Source: an uncultured Lachnospiraceae bacterium
GTDB taxonomy: Bacteria > Bacillota > Clostridia > Lachnospirales > Lachnospiraceae
Reading direction: 5' to 3'
Assembly (NCBI GenBank): GCA_900316075.1
Contig: ONBT01000002.1
Coordinates: 55,361-119,360 of the forward strand
Length of the DNA stretch: 64,000 nt
A program made the translations under genes and the position numbers. The notes under the pieces were generated by a model. The model searched no databases. It saw only the letters and a list, made by a program, of their open reading frames with translations, and was not told where the DNA came from. Of this stretch, positions 7,342 through 16,106 are shown piece by piece. The number at the start of each line of letters is the position of its first letter. Position 1 is the stretch's first letter.

Positions 7342-8625
7342 TCATTCTCCCAGAAGCTGCTTCGCGTACACGAGACGGGCGCAGACTGCAAAGATGGCCG
7401 CTGCCTGCTTCAGGTCCTCGAGGGTGGGGAAGGACGGAGCCAGACGAATCCACTTGTCGTCCGGATCCTTGCCGTAGGGGAAGGGGGCGCCGGCACCGGT
7501 CAGAACGACGCCGCACTCCTTGGCCGCCTTGACGATGGCCTTGGCCGTATTGTCCGGGCCCTCGTAGGCGATGAAGTAGCCGCCGAGAGGCTTCTCAAAC
7601 TTACCAATCCCCCGGGAGATGAGCTCGTCGTCGAGAACCTTCTCCAGGGCCTCGAACTTGGGCCGGAGAATGGCCGCATGCTTCATCATGTGGCGGATTA
7701 CATTATCATGATCCTTGAGGAAGCGGGCGTGGCGAAGCTGGTTCATCTTGTCGTGACCGATGGTCTGGACCACGAGGTGACGCTTGATGTCGTCGAGATT
7801 CCGCTTTGAGGAAGCCAGGGCGGAGATGCCGCTTCCGGCGAAAGTCACCTTCGAAGTGGAGGCAAACTTATATACCATGTCCGGATGGCCGGCCGCAGCG
7901 CACTCCGAAAGGATTTCCGGAATCTGGGGCTGATTGTCCTCATATAAATAATGTACACAGTAGGCATTGTCCCAGTAAATGCGGAAGTCCTCGGCGGCCG
8001 GGGTGAGATGGGCAAAGCGGCTGACAACCTCATCGGAATAGACCGTGCCCGTGGGGTTTGCGAACTTGGGAACACACCAGATACCCTTGACGGCGGGATC
8101 ATTGTTCACATACTTCTCCACCAGGTCCATGTCCGGCCCGTCTTCCTTCATCGGAATATTGATCATCTGGATATTGAAGGACTCCGTAATCTTGAAGTGG
8201 CGGTCATACCCGGGCACCGGGCAGAGGAACTTGACCTCGGGCAGGCGGCACCAGGGGGTGCTTCCGCAGACGCCGAAAAGCATGGCCCGGGCTACCGTAT
8301 CGTACATGACATTGAGGGAAGAATTTCCGAATACGAAGACATTCTCAGGGTCGTCCTCCATCATGGAGGCCATGAGGGCCCGGGCTTCCGGAATGCCGAC
8401 GGGTTCGCCGTAGTTCCGGCAGTCACTACCGTCCTGACAGACCAGGTCTGCCTGACTGTGCAGGACGTCCAGCATGGGCATGGACAGTTCCAGCTGCTCG
8501 ACCGAAGGCTTGCCCCGGGCCATGTTCAGCGAAAGGCCCCGCTTCTGATACTCGCGGTAGGCCTCTTCCAGACTCTCCTTCTCGTGGAGCAGCTCTTCCT
8601 TCGACATTTCCGTGTACTTCTTCAT
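7342..8625 (-). CDS. PLP-dependent aminotransferase, aspartate aminotransferase subgroup Ic type
   Basis: The 427-residue fold-type I enzyme has LSLNMARGKPSVEQLELS near the N-terminus, FANPTGTVYSDE, IYWDNAYCVHYLYE and the Schiff-base lysine in ASTSKVTFAGSGISAL. This pattern belongs to the family once labelled alanine-glyoxylate/MocR-like aminotransferase, which includes subgroup Ic aspartate aminotransferases. Transfer between aspartate and 2-oxoglutarate is therefore the most likely reaction, but the substrate cannot be proved from sequence. The gene is monocistronic, with its own promoter and terminator. Just after the stop is GAATAATTTAAACCGCG, a variant of the recurrent motif in the sense orientation. 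Confidence 0.85.
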   Translation of the reverse strand: MKKYTEMSKEELLHEKESLEEAYREYQKRGLSLNMARGKPSVEQLELSMPMLDVLHSQADLVCQDGSDCRNYGEPVGIPEARALMASMMEDDPENVFVFGNSSLNVMYDTVARAMLFGVCGSTPWCRLPEVKFLCPVPGYDRHFKITESFNIQMINIPMKEDGPDMDLVEKYVNNDPAVKGIWCVPKFANPTGTVYSDEVVSRFAHLTPAAEDFRIYWDNAYCVHYLYEDNQPQIPEILSECAAAGHPDMVYKFASTSKVTFAGSGISALASSKRNLDDIKRHLVVQTIGHDKMNQLRHARFLKDHDNVIRHMMKHAAILRPKFEALEKVLDDELISRGIGKFEKPLGGYFIAYEGPDNTAKAIVKAAKECGVVLTGAGAPFPYGKDPDDKWIRLAPSFPTLEDLKQAAAIFAVCARLVYAKQLLGE

Positions 8626-8701
8626 TTTCTTCTTCTTTCCCTGCAGGGTTTACGGGTTCCGACTTGAGAAGTAGTTGCCGGACCTAAGCCCGACAGGCAT
8701 T

Positions 8702-8731
8702 ATAATAGCACTGTCCGCTATAGGCTTACAA
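8702..8731 (-). promoter_or_regulatory. Promoter for the aminotransferase gene
   Basis: TTGTAA (8731-8726), 18 bases ending in TGC, then TATTAT (8707-8702), an extended -10 form. The leader is about 70 bases. Confidence 0.5.
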
Positions 8732-8810
8732 GTGTATTTGTGACAGAGAATCGGTTCGTTTTTCGTAAAATTTTGGTATTTTCTGTTTCACAATGCGGAA
8801 AATGTCCACG

Positions 8811-8840
8811 AAAAAGGAGGCCCGGAATACCGGACCTCCT
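8811..8840 (-). terminator. Terminator after clpB
   Basis: An AGGAGGTCCGG-TATT-CCGGGCCTCCT hairpin is followed by TTTT on the minus strand. Confidence 0.9.
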
Positions 8841-8862
8841 GTAATGAATCATTTCCAATATA

Positions 8863-11466
8863 TCATTCTGCTGCTTCGATATGTTCCGCCGTGGCGGTGA
8901 GCTTCCCATCGGAAAGCCCGATGGTAATCGTATCTCCCATGGAGACCTGGCCCTCTAGGATGACCCGGGCCGCCAGAGTTTCCACATTCTTCTGCAGGAA
9001 ACGCTTGAGCGGACGGGCCCCGTAGACCGGGTCGTAGCCGGAGTCGATGACATACTGCTTGGCCTCGTCCGTGAGAGTGACGGTGAGCTGCTTGTCAGAA
9101 AGCCGCTCGTTCAGGTGTTTCATCTGCAGATCCACGATGAAGCCGATATTCTCCCTTGTCAGGGGCTTGAACATGATGATCTCATCCAGCCGGTTCAAAA
9201 ATTCCGGCCGGAAAGAAGCCTTCAAGAGGTCTTGTACCTGTCCGGCTGCCTCGGATGTGATGTTTCCGCCCTCGTCGATTCCGTTCAACAGGAATTCCGA
9301 ACCCAGGTTGGAGGTCAATATTATTATTGTATTCTTGAAATCAACTGTCCGCCCCTGGGAGTCCGTAATCCGCCCATCATCAAGAACCTGCAGGAGGACG
9401 TTGAAGACATCCGGATGGGCCTTCTCGATTTCGTCGAAGAGGACGACGGAGTAGGGCTTCCGCCGGACGGCTTCGGTCAGCTGACCGCCTTCGTCATAGC
9501 CCACATATCCGGGAGGGGCCCCGATGAGACGGGACACGGAGAACTTCTCCATATACTCGCTCATATCGAGCCGCACCATGGCGTTCTCGTCGTCAAAGAG
9601 GGCCGCAGCGAGCGTCTTTGCGAGTTCCGTCTTCCCGACACCGGTGGGGCCGAGGAAGAGGAAGGAGCCGATGGGCCGGTTGGGGTCCTTGATTCCGGCC
9701 TTGGACCGAATGATAGCCTCCGTCACCTTCTGTACGGCCTCGTCCTGACCGACGACCCGCTTGTGCAGCGTCTCGTCGAGGTGCAGAGTCTTGTTGCGCT
9801 CGGTCTCATTGAGTTTCGATACGGGAATCCCGGTCCAGCGGGAGACAATGGCCGCAATCTCATCGGCGTCCACAGCCTCGTGAATCAAAGTATTATTCTT
9901 CTTTTTCAGGGCTTCTTCGGCCTGCTCATACTCCTCCTGCACCTGGGGCAGTTCCCCGTACTGCAGACGGCCGGCCGTCCCGTAATCCCCTTCCTGCTGG
10001 GCCTTCTCAATCTGGACCTTTAAGTCTTCTCTCTTTTCCCGGAGTTCCGAAATATGGAGGACCGCATTCTTCTCATTGTCCCACTCAGCCTTCTGGGAAG
10101 AGAACTTGTCCTGAAGGTCGGCGAGTTCCTTTGTCAGGTCCTCAAGCCGCTCCTTGGAGAGATTGTCCTCCTCTTTCTCGAGGGCTGTCTTTTCAATCTG
10201 AAGCTGCATGATCCGCCGGTTCATTTCGTCGAGTTCCGGGGGCATGGAATCGAGCTCGGTCTTGATGGAAGCGCAGGCCTCATCCACGAGGTCGATGGCC
10301 TTGTCGGGCAGGAAACGGTCGGAAATATAGCGGTCGGAAAGGGTCGCTGCCGCCACCAGGGCATTATCATTGATCTTCACCCCATGGTAAACCTCATACC
10401 GCTCCTTGATTCCTCGAAGAATACTAATCGTATCTTCGACGGAGGGCTCGTCCACCATGACGGGCTGAAAACGGCGGGCCAGGGCCGCATCCTTTTCGAT
10501 GTACTTCCTATACTCGTTCAGGGTCGTAGCCCCGATGCAGTGGAGCTCACCCCGGGCCAGCATAGGCTTCAGCATATTTCCGGCGTCCATGGACCCTTCG
10601 GTCGCCCCGGCTCCGACAATCGTATGCAGTTCATCTATGAATAATATAATTTCCCCATTGGACTTCTTGATTTCATTGAGGACCGCCTTCAGCCGTTCCT
10701 CGAACTCGCCCCGGTACTTGGCGCCGGCCACGAGGGAGCCCATATCGAGGGCGAAAATCCGCTTGTCCTTCAGGGTCTCGGGCACATCGCCTTTCACAAT
10801 CCGCTGGGCCAGGCCCTCAACCGCCGCCGTTTTGCCGACGCCGGGTTCACCGATGATGACGGGGTTGTTCTTGGTCTTTCTTGAGAGGATGCGGACGATG
10901 TTCCGGATTTCCTCATCCCGGCCGATAACGGGGTCGAGCTTTCCGTCCCGGGCCCGCTTCACCATGTCGTAGCCGTATTTTTCAAGGGTATCATAGGTAG
11001 CTTCCGGGTTGTCAGATGTCACCCGCACATTGCCCCGCACCGTGGAAAGGGCCTCGAGGAAGCGCTCCCGCGTGATGCCGAATTCCTTGAACTTCTCTTC
11101 AATGGCCCGGTTGGGATAGTGAATCATAGAGAGGAATATGTGTTCTACAGAAACATATTCGTCGCTCATGGCCTTGGCCTCGTCCTCGGAATGGATGAGA
11201 CAGGCATTCAAATCCTTTCCCACATAGACCTGGGAGGAGCCGGACACCTTGGGCCGTTTCTCCACCATGGCCACGGCATCGTTCTTGAAATATTCGAGGT
11301 CGATGTCCATCTTCTCGATGAGCTTGGGGATGAGTCCCTCCTCCTGCTGCAAAAGGGCCAGCAGCAGGTGCTCCTCTTCTATTTCCTGGTTCCCGTAATC
11401 GACCGCAATCTTTTCAGCGTCGTTCACGGCCTCCACGGATTTCTGCGTAAACTTCTGGATGTTCAT
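8863..11466 (-). CDS. clpB: ClpB disaggregase, AAA+ chaperone
   Basis: The 867-residue ATP-driven disaggregase threads aggregated proteins through a hexameric ring and works with DnaK. It has an N-terminal Clp repeat domain, a first AAA+ module (Walker [10 protein letters not shown], Walker B LFIDELHT), the long middle coiled-coil that distinguishes ClpB from ClpC (about residues 400-530), and a second AAA+ module ([21 protein letters not shown]). The length is normal for the family. The start has AAGGTGAAAGG ahead. Control by HrcA is clear from a perfect CIRCE element over the promoter. Confidence 0.97.
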   Translation of the reverse strand: MNIQKFTQKSVEAVNDAEKIAVDYGNQEIEEEHLLLALLQQEEGLIPKLIEKMDIDLEYFKNDAVAMVEKRPKVSGSSQVYVGKDLNACLIHSEDEAKAMSDEYVSVEHIFLSMIHYPNRAIEEKFKEFGITRERFLEALSTVRGNVRVTSDNPEATYDTLEKYGYDMVKRARDGKLDPVIGRDEEIRNIVRILSRKTKNNPVIIGEPGVGKTAAVEGLAQRIVKGDVPETLKDKRIFALDMGSLVAGAKYRGEFEERLKAVLNEIKKSNGEIILFIDELHTIVGAGATEGSMDAGNMLKPMLARGELHCIGATTLNEYRKYIEKDAALARRFQPVMVDEPSVEDTISILRGIKERYEVYHGVKINDNALVAAATLSDRYISDRFLPDKAIDLVDEACASIKTELDSMPPELDEMNRRIMQLQIEKTALEKEEDNLSKERLEDLTKELADLQDKFSSQKAEWDNEKNAVLHISELREKREDLKVQIEKAQQEGDYGTAGRLQYGELPQVQEEYEQAEEALKKKNNTLIHEAVDADEIAAIVSRWTGIPVSKLNETERNKTLHLDETLHKRVVGQDEAVQKVTEAIIRSKAGIKDPNRPIGSFLFLGPTGVGKTELAKTLAAALFDDENAMVRLDMSEYMEKFSVSRLIGAPPGYVGYDEGGQLTEAVRRKPYSVVLFDEIEKAHPDVFNVLLQVLDDGRITDSQGRTVDFKNTIIILTSNLGSEFLLNGIDEGGNITSEAAGQVQDLLKASFRPEFLNRLDEIIMFKPLTRENIGFIVDLQMKHLNERLSDKQLTVTLTDEAKQYVIDSGYDPVYGARPLKRFLQKNVETLAARVILEGQVSMGDTITIGLSDGKLTATAEHIEAAE

Positions 11467-11486
11467 GACCTTTCACCTTCTTTCAT

Positions 11487-11503
11487 GACTAATATAAAAC
11501 CAT
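11487..11503 (+). repeat. GACTAATATAAAA motif copy ahead of clpB
   Basis: A copy of the recurrent motif, 21 bases upstream of the clpB start and antisense to it. It lies within the mRNA leader, because the promoter is at 11624-11652. Confidence 0.45.
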
Positions 11504-11581
11504 ACAATTGGGCGGACCCGAAGGCCGCTGTAGAAATGCTATAGAAAACGCCTCATCGGGAGCCTCTTTCTTCATATATAC

Positions 11582-11626
11582 AACAATAGCAGCAACTGAA
11601 CTTCTGTTTCAATCACTGCTATTGTT
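11582..11626. repeat. Inverted repeat at the clpB transcription start
   Basis: A perfect 11-bp inverted repeat (AACAATAGCAG and CTGCTATTGTT) has 23 bases between its arms. The upstream arm overlaps the -10 box of the clpB promoter, so it could be an operator, or partly a hairpin in the leader. Confidence 0.6.
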
Positions 11627-11652
11627 ATATCACCCGAATTAGCACTCGTCAA
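11624..11652 (-). promoter_or_regulatory. clpB promoter
   Basis: TTGACG (11652-11647), 17 bases, TATAAC (11629-11624). The -35 box lies inside the CIRCE element. Confidence 0.8.
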
Positions 11653-11665
11653 GTGAGAGTGCTAA
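11639..11665 (-). promoter_or_regulatory. CIRCE operator (HrcA binding site)
   Basis: A perfect TTAGCACTC, nine bases, GAGTGCTAA. It is the classic HrcA operator and overlaps the -35 box of clpB. In many Firmicutes CIRCE controls groESL and dnaK while clpB is under CtsR, so direct HrcA control of clpB is worth noting. Confidence 0.97.
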
Positions 11666-11680
11666 TATTTTCTGAAATTT

Positions 11681-13093
11681 TCAAATTTTCGTCACGCGGA
11701 TCATATTGATTCCGGACCCCAGCGGCGAACCGCAGGCGAAGACGCAGACATCGTCCTTCTTCAGGAGCTCCCGGCTCCGGCAGACGTCGGAGACGTAGTC
11801 AATCAGGTACATGAGGTCGGACTTCTCCTCGACAAGGACCGGAATGACGCCCCAGGAAAGGGCCAGCTTCTGGTACTCCTTGGCATCCACCGTGCAGGCA
11901 ATGATGTCGCAGAAGGGACGGAAGCGGGAAATCATGCGGGCAGACCGGCCGGACTTGGTGACGGCGACAATAGCCCGGGCATCGAGGTCAACCGCGGCCT
12001 GCACCGTCGCATGGGATACGGCGTCCGTAATGGTCGGCGCCACCATGCGGCTGTTTTCATTGAAACGCTTGCGATAATCGATATCCGCTTCCGTGGCTTC
12101 GGCAATCCGGGCCATGGCCTGGACAGCTTCGACAGGATATTTGCCGGCTGCGGTCTCCCCGGAAAGCATGATGGCGGAAGTGCCGTCATATATGGCGTTT
12201 GCGACGTCCGTGGCCTCTGCCCGCGTAGGCCGGGGATTCTGCTGCATGGAATCCAGCATCTGGGTCGCCGTGACGACGACCTTTCCGGCCTCATAGACCT
12301 TCTTGATGATCATCTTCTGGATGGCAGGCACCGCCTCGAAAGGAATCTCGACCCCCATGTCGCCGCGCGCCACCATAATACCTTCGGAAGCCTCGATAAT
12401 TTCGTCGATATTGCGGATGCCCTCGCGGTTTTCAATCTTTGCAATGATATTGATATTGGACCCGCCGTTCTCATTCAGGAGGTTGCGGATGGCCCGGACG
12501 TCATCAGCGCAGCGGACGAAGGAAGCCGCGATGAAGTCTACATTATTCTCAATACCGAAAAGGATGTCCGCCCGGTCGTTTTCGTTCATGAAGGGCAGGG
12601 ACACGTGCTCGTCCGGGACGTTGACCCCCTTGCGGTCGGAAACCGGGCCGCCGTTGTCCACGTGGCAGACGATGTCGGTCCCCTTGATTTCACTGACGGT
12701 GAGTTCAATCAGGCCGTCGTCGATGAGGATGCGGTCGCCGGGCTTCATGTCCTTATAAAGTTCCTTGAAGGAAACGGACGCCTGGGTTTCATCGCCCTCG
12801 ATGTCCTCAACCTTGAGTGTGAAGGTGTCACCGGAATTCAGGGTGTACTTCTTTCCGCCCTTGAACGTCCCGAGGCGGATTTCCGGCCCCTTGGTGTCGA
12901 GCAGGATAGCGACGGGCTTCCCCAGCTCCTCCCGGAGCTTCTTGATGAGGTCAATCCGGCGTTTGTGCTCCTCGTGGCTGCCGTGGGAGAAGTTCTCCCG
13001 GGCCACGTCCATGCCGCTCTCCATCAGCTGCCGCAGCACCTCAGGCTTCTCCGACGCCGGTCCAATGGTGCAGATGATTTTCGTCTTTCGCAA
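11681..13093 (-). CDS. pyk: Pyruvate kinase
   Basis: The 470-residue glycolytic enzyme converts phosphoenolpyruvate and ADP to pyruvate and ATP. Recognisable segments are RKTKIICTIGPAS at the N-terminus, LLDTKGPEIRLG, the active-site IIAKIENREGIRNIDEII with KIE, MVARGDMGVEIP and ATQMLDSM. It lacks the C-terminal PEP-utiliser-like extension seen in some Bacillales. It has its own promoter at 13147-13175. A motif copy at 13119-13135 lies between promoter and start. Confidence 0.97.
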   Translation of the reverse strand: MRKTKIICTIGPASEKPEVLRQLMESGMDVARENFSHGSHEEHKRRIDLIKKLREELGKPVAILLDTKGPEIRLGTFKGGKKYTLNSGDTFTLKVEDIEGDETQASVSFKELYKDMKPGDRILIDDGLIELTVSEIKGTDIVCHVDNGGPVSDRKGVNVPDEHVSLPFMNENDRADILFGIENNVDFIAASFVRCADDVRAIRNLLNENGGSNINIIAKIENREGIRNIDEIIEASEGIMVARGDMGVEIPFEAVPAIQKMIIKKVYEAGKVVVTATQMLDSMQQNPRPTRAEATDVANAIYDGTSAIMLSGETAAGKYPVEAVQAMARIAEATEADIDYRKRFNENSRMVAPTITDAVSHATVQAAVDLDARAIVAVTKSGRSARMISRFRPFCDIIACTVDAKEYQKLALSWGVIPVLVEEKSDLMYLIDYVSDVCRSRELLKKDDVCVFACGSPLGSGINMIRVTKI

Positions 13094-13118
13094 AGCGCTT
13101 CCTCTTTCTTTTTCTTAT

Positions 13119-13135
13119 GAATAATATAAATCGCC
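13119..13135 (+). repeat. GAATAATATAAATCGCC motif copy ahead of pyk
   Basis: A full 17-bp copy, 26 bases upstream of the pyk start and antisense to it. The clear sigma-A promoter lies further upstream, so this copy is in the mRNA leader and is not a promoter box. It forms an inverted repeat with the copy at 13304-13320 after cstA. Confidence 0.6.
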
Positions 13136-13146
13136 AAACATTCTTG

Positions 13147-13175
13147 ATTATACGAAAATCCGGCCCCCGCTTCAA
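13147..13175 (-). promoter_or_regulatory. pyk promoter
   Basis: TTGAAG (13175-13170), 17 bases, TATAAT (13152-13147). Confidence 0.75.
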
Positions 13176-13262
13176 TGCAGGTGCCGGTAAAATTTTCAAT
13201 ACATTCCACCGCCATGCCTTGGGGACATATCCGCCATTTTTGCATTTGTCCCCTAAGTGCAT

Positions 13263-13297
13263 AAAAAAAGCCCTGCCATCCCAAAGGACAGCAGGGC
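13263..13297 (-). terminator. Terminator after cstA
   Basis: A GCCCTGCTGTCC/GGGATGGCAGGGC stem is followed by TTTTTTT on the minus strand. Confidence 0.92.
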
Positions 13298-13303
13298 AGG
13301 TAA

Positions 13304-13320
13304 AGCGCTTTATATTATTC
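13304..13320 (-). repeat. GAATAATATAAAGCGCT motif copy after cstA
   Basis: A full copy in the sense orientation, nine bases after the cstA stop and immediately before the terminator. Thirteen of its first 16 bases match the antisense copy in front of pyk, giving an inverted repeat that brackets the terminator and the pyk promoter. Confidence 0.6.
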
Positions 13321-13329
13321 TTGCGAAAC

Positions 13330-15084
13330 TCACGCAGCCTTCTTGGTCTCGGCGGCGTCCGCCTTGGCGCTGTGCTGCTTAAAAAGCGTCACGATCGTCA
13401 TGACTGCAAGGTCGACAGCGAGAGCTACCAGGAAGATGGCGATGATGGCCTGAGCCAGGGCCCAGCCGTCAAAGCCGGCTGCAAGAGCCGTAAACTTCTT
13501 GATGATGGTCTGAACCAGAGAAGTGCAGGTAACGACCAGCATGAACATCATGGGGAAGTAGAACATCTTGTTGTTTCTTCCGACGGAGCCCAACCATGCG
13601 CAGACAGCGAGGAGGCCGACGGCTGCAAGGAGCTGGTTGGCAGCACCGAACAGGGGCCAGATCTTCGTGTAGCCGGTCATGCCGAGGGTGATGCCGGCAA
13701 CGACGGTGAGGATGGTGGCAAACCAGGGATTTACAAGGATGGCACGGGCGCCCTTGACGTCCTTGACATCCTCTCCTTCCTTGAGCCAGAACTCCTGGAA
13801 CATGTAGCGGGCGAGACGCGCGCAGGTGTCGAGGGAGGTCAGGCAGAAGACGGAGATCGCAAGGATCAGCATCTGATACATGACCTTCTGAACGGCTTCA
13901 CTCGTGAAGGAGCCCAGCATGGTGGAAACGCCGGTTGCGAATACCTGGGTAGGCGCTGCGAACTTGCCGTCATAGGCGTCCTTCCAGACATAGCCGATGG
14001 CGCAGAGGGAAACGACGGCAAGGACGGACTCAATCAGCATGGAACCGTAGGCAACGGGACGGGCATGCTTTTCGTTGTCGAGCTGCTTAGATGTGGTTCC
14101 GGAAGAAACCAGCGAATGGAAGCCGGAAACCGCCCCGCAGGCGATGGTGACGAAAAGGGCCGGGAACATGGTGCCGGAAGCGAAAAGGCCGTTGTCCACA
14201 TTGGCTGTCCAGCCGGTGAAAGCGGGGATGTCTACATTGGCCCCGCCCTTGACGGCCGAGCCGATGACGCCGACAATCGATGCGGCAATCATGAAGTAGA
14301 GCAGGAAGGAGCTCAGGTAATCGCGGGGCTGCAGGAGCATCCACACGGGAAGAACTGCGGCTACGATGATATAGGCGCCGACCACCCACATCCAGGTGTT
14401 GTATGTAAGGGCTACCGGATGCCAGTTAAGGCCCAGGGCGATGATGCCGACGATACCGACAACGCCGATCAAGGACGCGGGAAGAACCTTCATATGGACC
14501 CTGTACATGAGCTGGCCGACGATGACAGCCAGGACGATGAAGAGGATGGAAATCATGGCCGTCGACAGGTTGGCGGAAAGGGTGGGCTCAGCAACTGCGC
14601 TGCCGTCCATCTTCGTCGTACCGAAGGTGGAAGCGACGATGGAGCCGAAGGCTGCGATGACCAGAATCAGGGTCAGGTAGGCGAATACCAGGAAGAGGCG
14701 CTTTGCCTTCTGTCCCATGGTATCGGAAATAATTTCGCCGATGGAGTGACCCTTGTTCCGAAGGGAAGCAAACAGGGCGCCGAAGTCATGAACGCCGCCC
14801 ATGAAGATGCCTCCGAGGAGAACCCAGAGGAGGACGGGCACCCAGCCGAAAACGGCCGCCTGAATAGGTCCGTTGATGGGGCCGGCGCCGGCAATCGAGG
14901 AGAAGTGGTGGCCCATCAGGACCGGAGTCTTGGTGGGAACGTAGTCCACGTCATCTTCCATTTCAACAGCGGGAGTCTTCTTTTTCTCATCGACGCCCCA
15001 CTGCTTGGCCAGCCAGCCGCCGTAGAAGATGTATCCGGCAGCCAGGCAGGCGATACTGACCAATAATACTGCTACTGTGTTCAT
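13330..15084 (-). CDS. cstA: CstA-family peptide/pyruvate transporter
   Basis: The 584-residue integral membrane protein has about 15 hydrophobic helices. It carries conserved CstA segments near the N-terminus (VLMGHHFSSIAGAGPINGPIQA, VHDFGALFASLRNKGHSIGEI) and VSGFHSLVSSGTTSKQL in the middle. Family members take up peptides or pyruvate and are induced on carbon starvation. It is shorter than E. coli CstA, which is usual for Firmicutes. The start overlaps the stop of the upstream small gene (ATGA), implying coupled translation. Confidence 0.92.
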   Translation of the reverse strand: MNTVAVLLVSIACLAAGYIFYGGWLAKQWGVDEKKKTPAVEMEDDVDYVPTKTPVLMGHHFSSIAGAGPINGPIQAAVFGWVPVLLWVLLGGIFMGGVHDFGALFASLRNKGHSIGEIISDTMGQKAKRLFLVFAYLTLILVIAAFGSIVASTFGTTKMDGSAVAEPTLSANLSTAMISILFIVLAVIVGQLMYRVHMKVLPASLIGVVGIVGIIALGLNWHPVALTYNTWMWVVGAYIIVAAVLPVWMLLQPRDYLSSFLLYFMIAASIVGVIGSAVKGGANVDIPAFTGWTANVDNGLFASGTMFPALFVTIACGAVSGFHSLVSSGTTSKQLDNEKHARPVAYGSMLIESVLAVVSLCAIGYVWKDAYDGKFAAPTQVFATGVSTMLGSFTSEAVQKVMYQMLILAISVFCLTSLDTCARLARYMFQEFWLKEGEDVKDVKGARAILVNPWFATILTVVAGITLGMTGYTKIWPLFGAANQLLAAVGLLAVCAWLGSVGRNNKMFYFPMMFMLVVTCTSLVQTIIKKFTALAAGFDGWALAQAIIAIFLVALAVDLAVMTIVTLFKQHSAKADAAETKKAA

Positions 15085-15638
15085 TGTTCTTCACTCCTTT
15101 TTTCTTTCCTTTCGCAGGCCTTGTAGATGTCTCCGAAAATATGGGAGAAATCCTTTCCTGCCTTGCTGTATGTGACGTCTCCGTTTGTCAGGTCCACGAG
15201 AAACAGGTGGGTCTCCATCCTGCCCCGGAAGGTGAAGAGGTAGTCCTTCGTATAGGAAAACTTCTTCACCGCTTCCCGGGTCTCCGGCGAAAAGCCCTGT
15301 TCCGACAGGACGACGATGGTGAGATAGGTCATCATGTGGTTCTCGGGCGGATACTTCTCTCCGCCCCGGACCAGGTCCGGTTCAAGGCTGTCGTCAATCG
15401 AGGCCGTAAGCCCGGGAAGATCTCCGGCCGAAAAATCATCCGCCCGGAAGACTAAAAGGTGCTCGTACGTCTGCACCTCCCAGAGCTTGGCTTTCCGTGT
15501 CAGAACGTATTTCTCTCCCGTGGAAGCGAAGCGCCCGTACAGGTCGAACCGTCTCCCGCCGGCGACAAAACCGGATGTCAGATCGAAGGATTGGCTGTAT
15601 GCCTTTTTCAGAGTCAATAAGTAAAGATCCGCATCCAT
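15081..15638 (-). CDS. Cytoplasmic protein of unknown function coupled to CstA
   Basis: The 185-residue protein has no signal peptide or membrane helix, so it is probably cytoplasmic. It contains GRFASTGEKYVLTRKAKLWEVQTYEHLLVFRADDF and, near the C-terminus, YSKAGKDFSHIFGDIYKACE. I do not recognise a catalytic motif. Its stop overlaps the cstA start by four bases, so the two are translated together and it may modulate or sense for the transporter. That role is inferred from position only. Confidence 0.75.
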   Translation of the reverse strand: MDADLYLLTLKKAYSQSFDLTSGFVAGGRRFDLYGRFASTGEKYVLTRKAKLWEVQTYEHLLVFRADDFSAGDLPGLTASIDDSLEPDLVRGGEKYPPENHMMTYLTIVVLSEQGFSPETREAVKKFSYTKDYLFTFRGRMETHLFLVDLTNGDVTYSKAGKDFSHIFGDIYKACERKEKRSEEQ

Positions 15639-15826
15639 ATGTCTTTTTCGCCTGCGGCAAACCGCCTTGTCTCGAACCTCCGGCCCGGGGACCCTTCCAA
15701 AAATTCCCCGCGCCGATTCCGAAGAACTAAAAACGTCAAACCATGCAGCACTGACCTGAAAAAGAACTTCCTCTCCTGCCCGGGGCAGGAAATGAAGCTC
15801 TCCTCTTCTCGTCCGCCCTTGGACAT

Positions 15827-15855
15827 CATTTATAAAAAGTTTATTTTCAAGTCAA
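15827..15855 (-). promoter_or_regulatory. Promoter for the small gene and cstA
   Basis: TTGACT (15855-15850), 17 bases, TAAATG (15832-15827); TATAAA lies two bases earlier. The leader of roughly 180 bases contains the palindrome TCCTGCCCGGGGCAGGA at 15774-15790. Apart from this and the pyrG terminator, I see nothing else between 15639 and 16106. Confidence 0.55.
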
Positions 15856-15913
15856 GGGAGAAGGTAACACTTTAATTCGGTGAAGGCAATACAAGGCAGT
15901 ACAAAAGTAAGTA

Positions 15914-15957
15914 CAAAAAAATACAATCGTGGCAAAAACCTTGCCACGACTGTATTT
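15914..15957 (-). terminator. Terminator downstream of pyrG
   Basis: An AAATACAGTCGTGGCAA/TTGCCACGATTGTATTT hairpin is followed by a T run on the minus strand. It lies 150 bases after the pyrG stop. Confidence 0.75.
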
Positions 15958-16106
15958 CAAAAGTCACGCAACTTTGCTCAGCCTTTTTTCGGGGTGGTTG
16001 AGCATTTTCTCACGTTTCAGGTGTTCTATTCTCAATAACAAAATTTTCGGACCGGGAAAAGACAGTTTCCGCAATTGCCCTCTCCGTCCGGAAAAGCTAT
16101 ACTGCT

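Noticed and set aside
7946..7955. AAATAATGTA at 7946 as a functional intergenic motif
   Set aside because: It lies within the aminotransferase coding region (H-Y-L-Y-E), so codon choice may explain it. It was kept only in the motif count.
13117..15066. A 649-codon open frame on the plus strand opposite cstA
   Set aside because: It is a shadow of cstA codon use, with low-complexity Gly/Asp/Glu-rich translation and no start signal. The minus-strand frame encodes a clear transporter.
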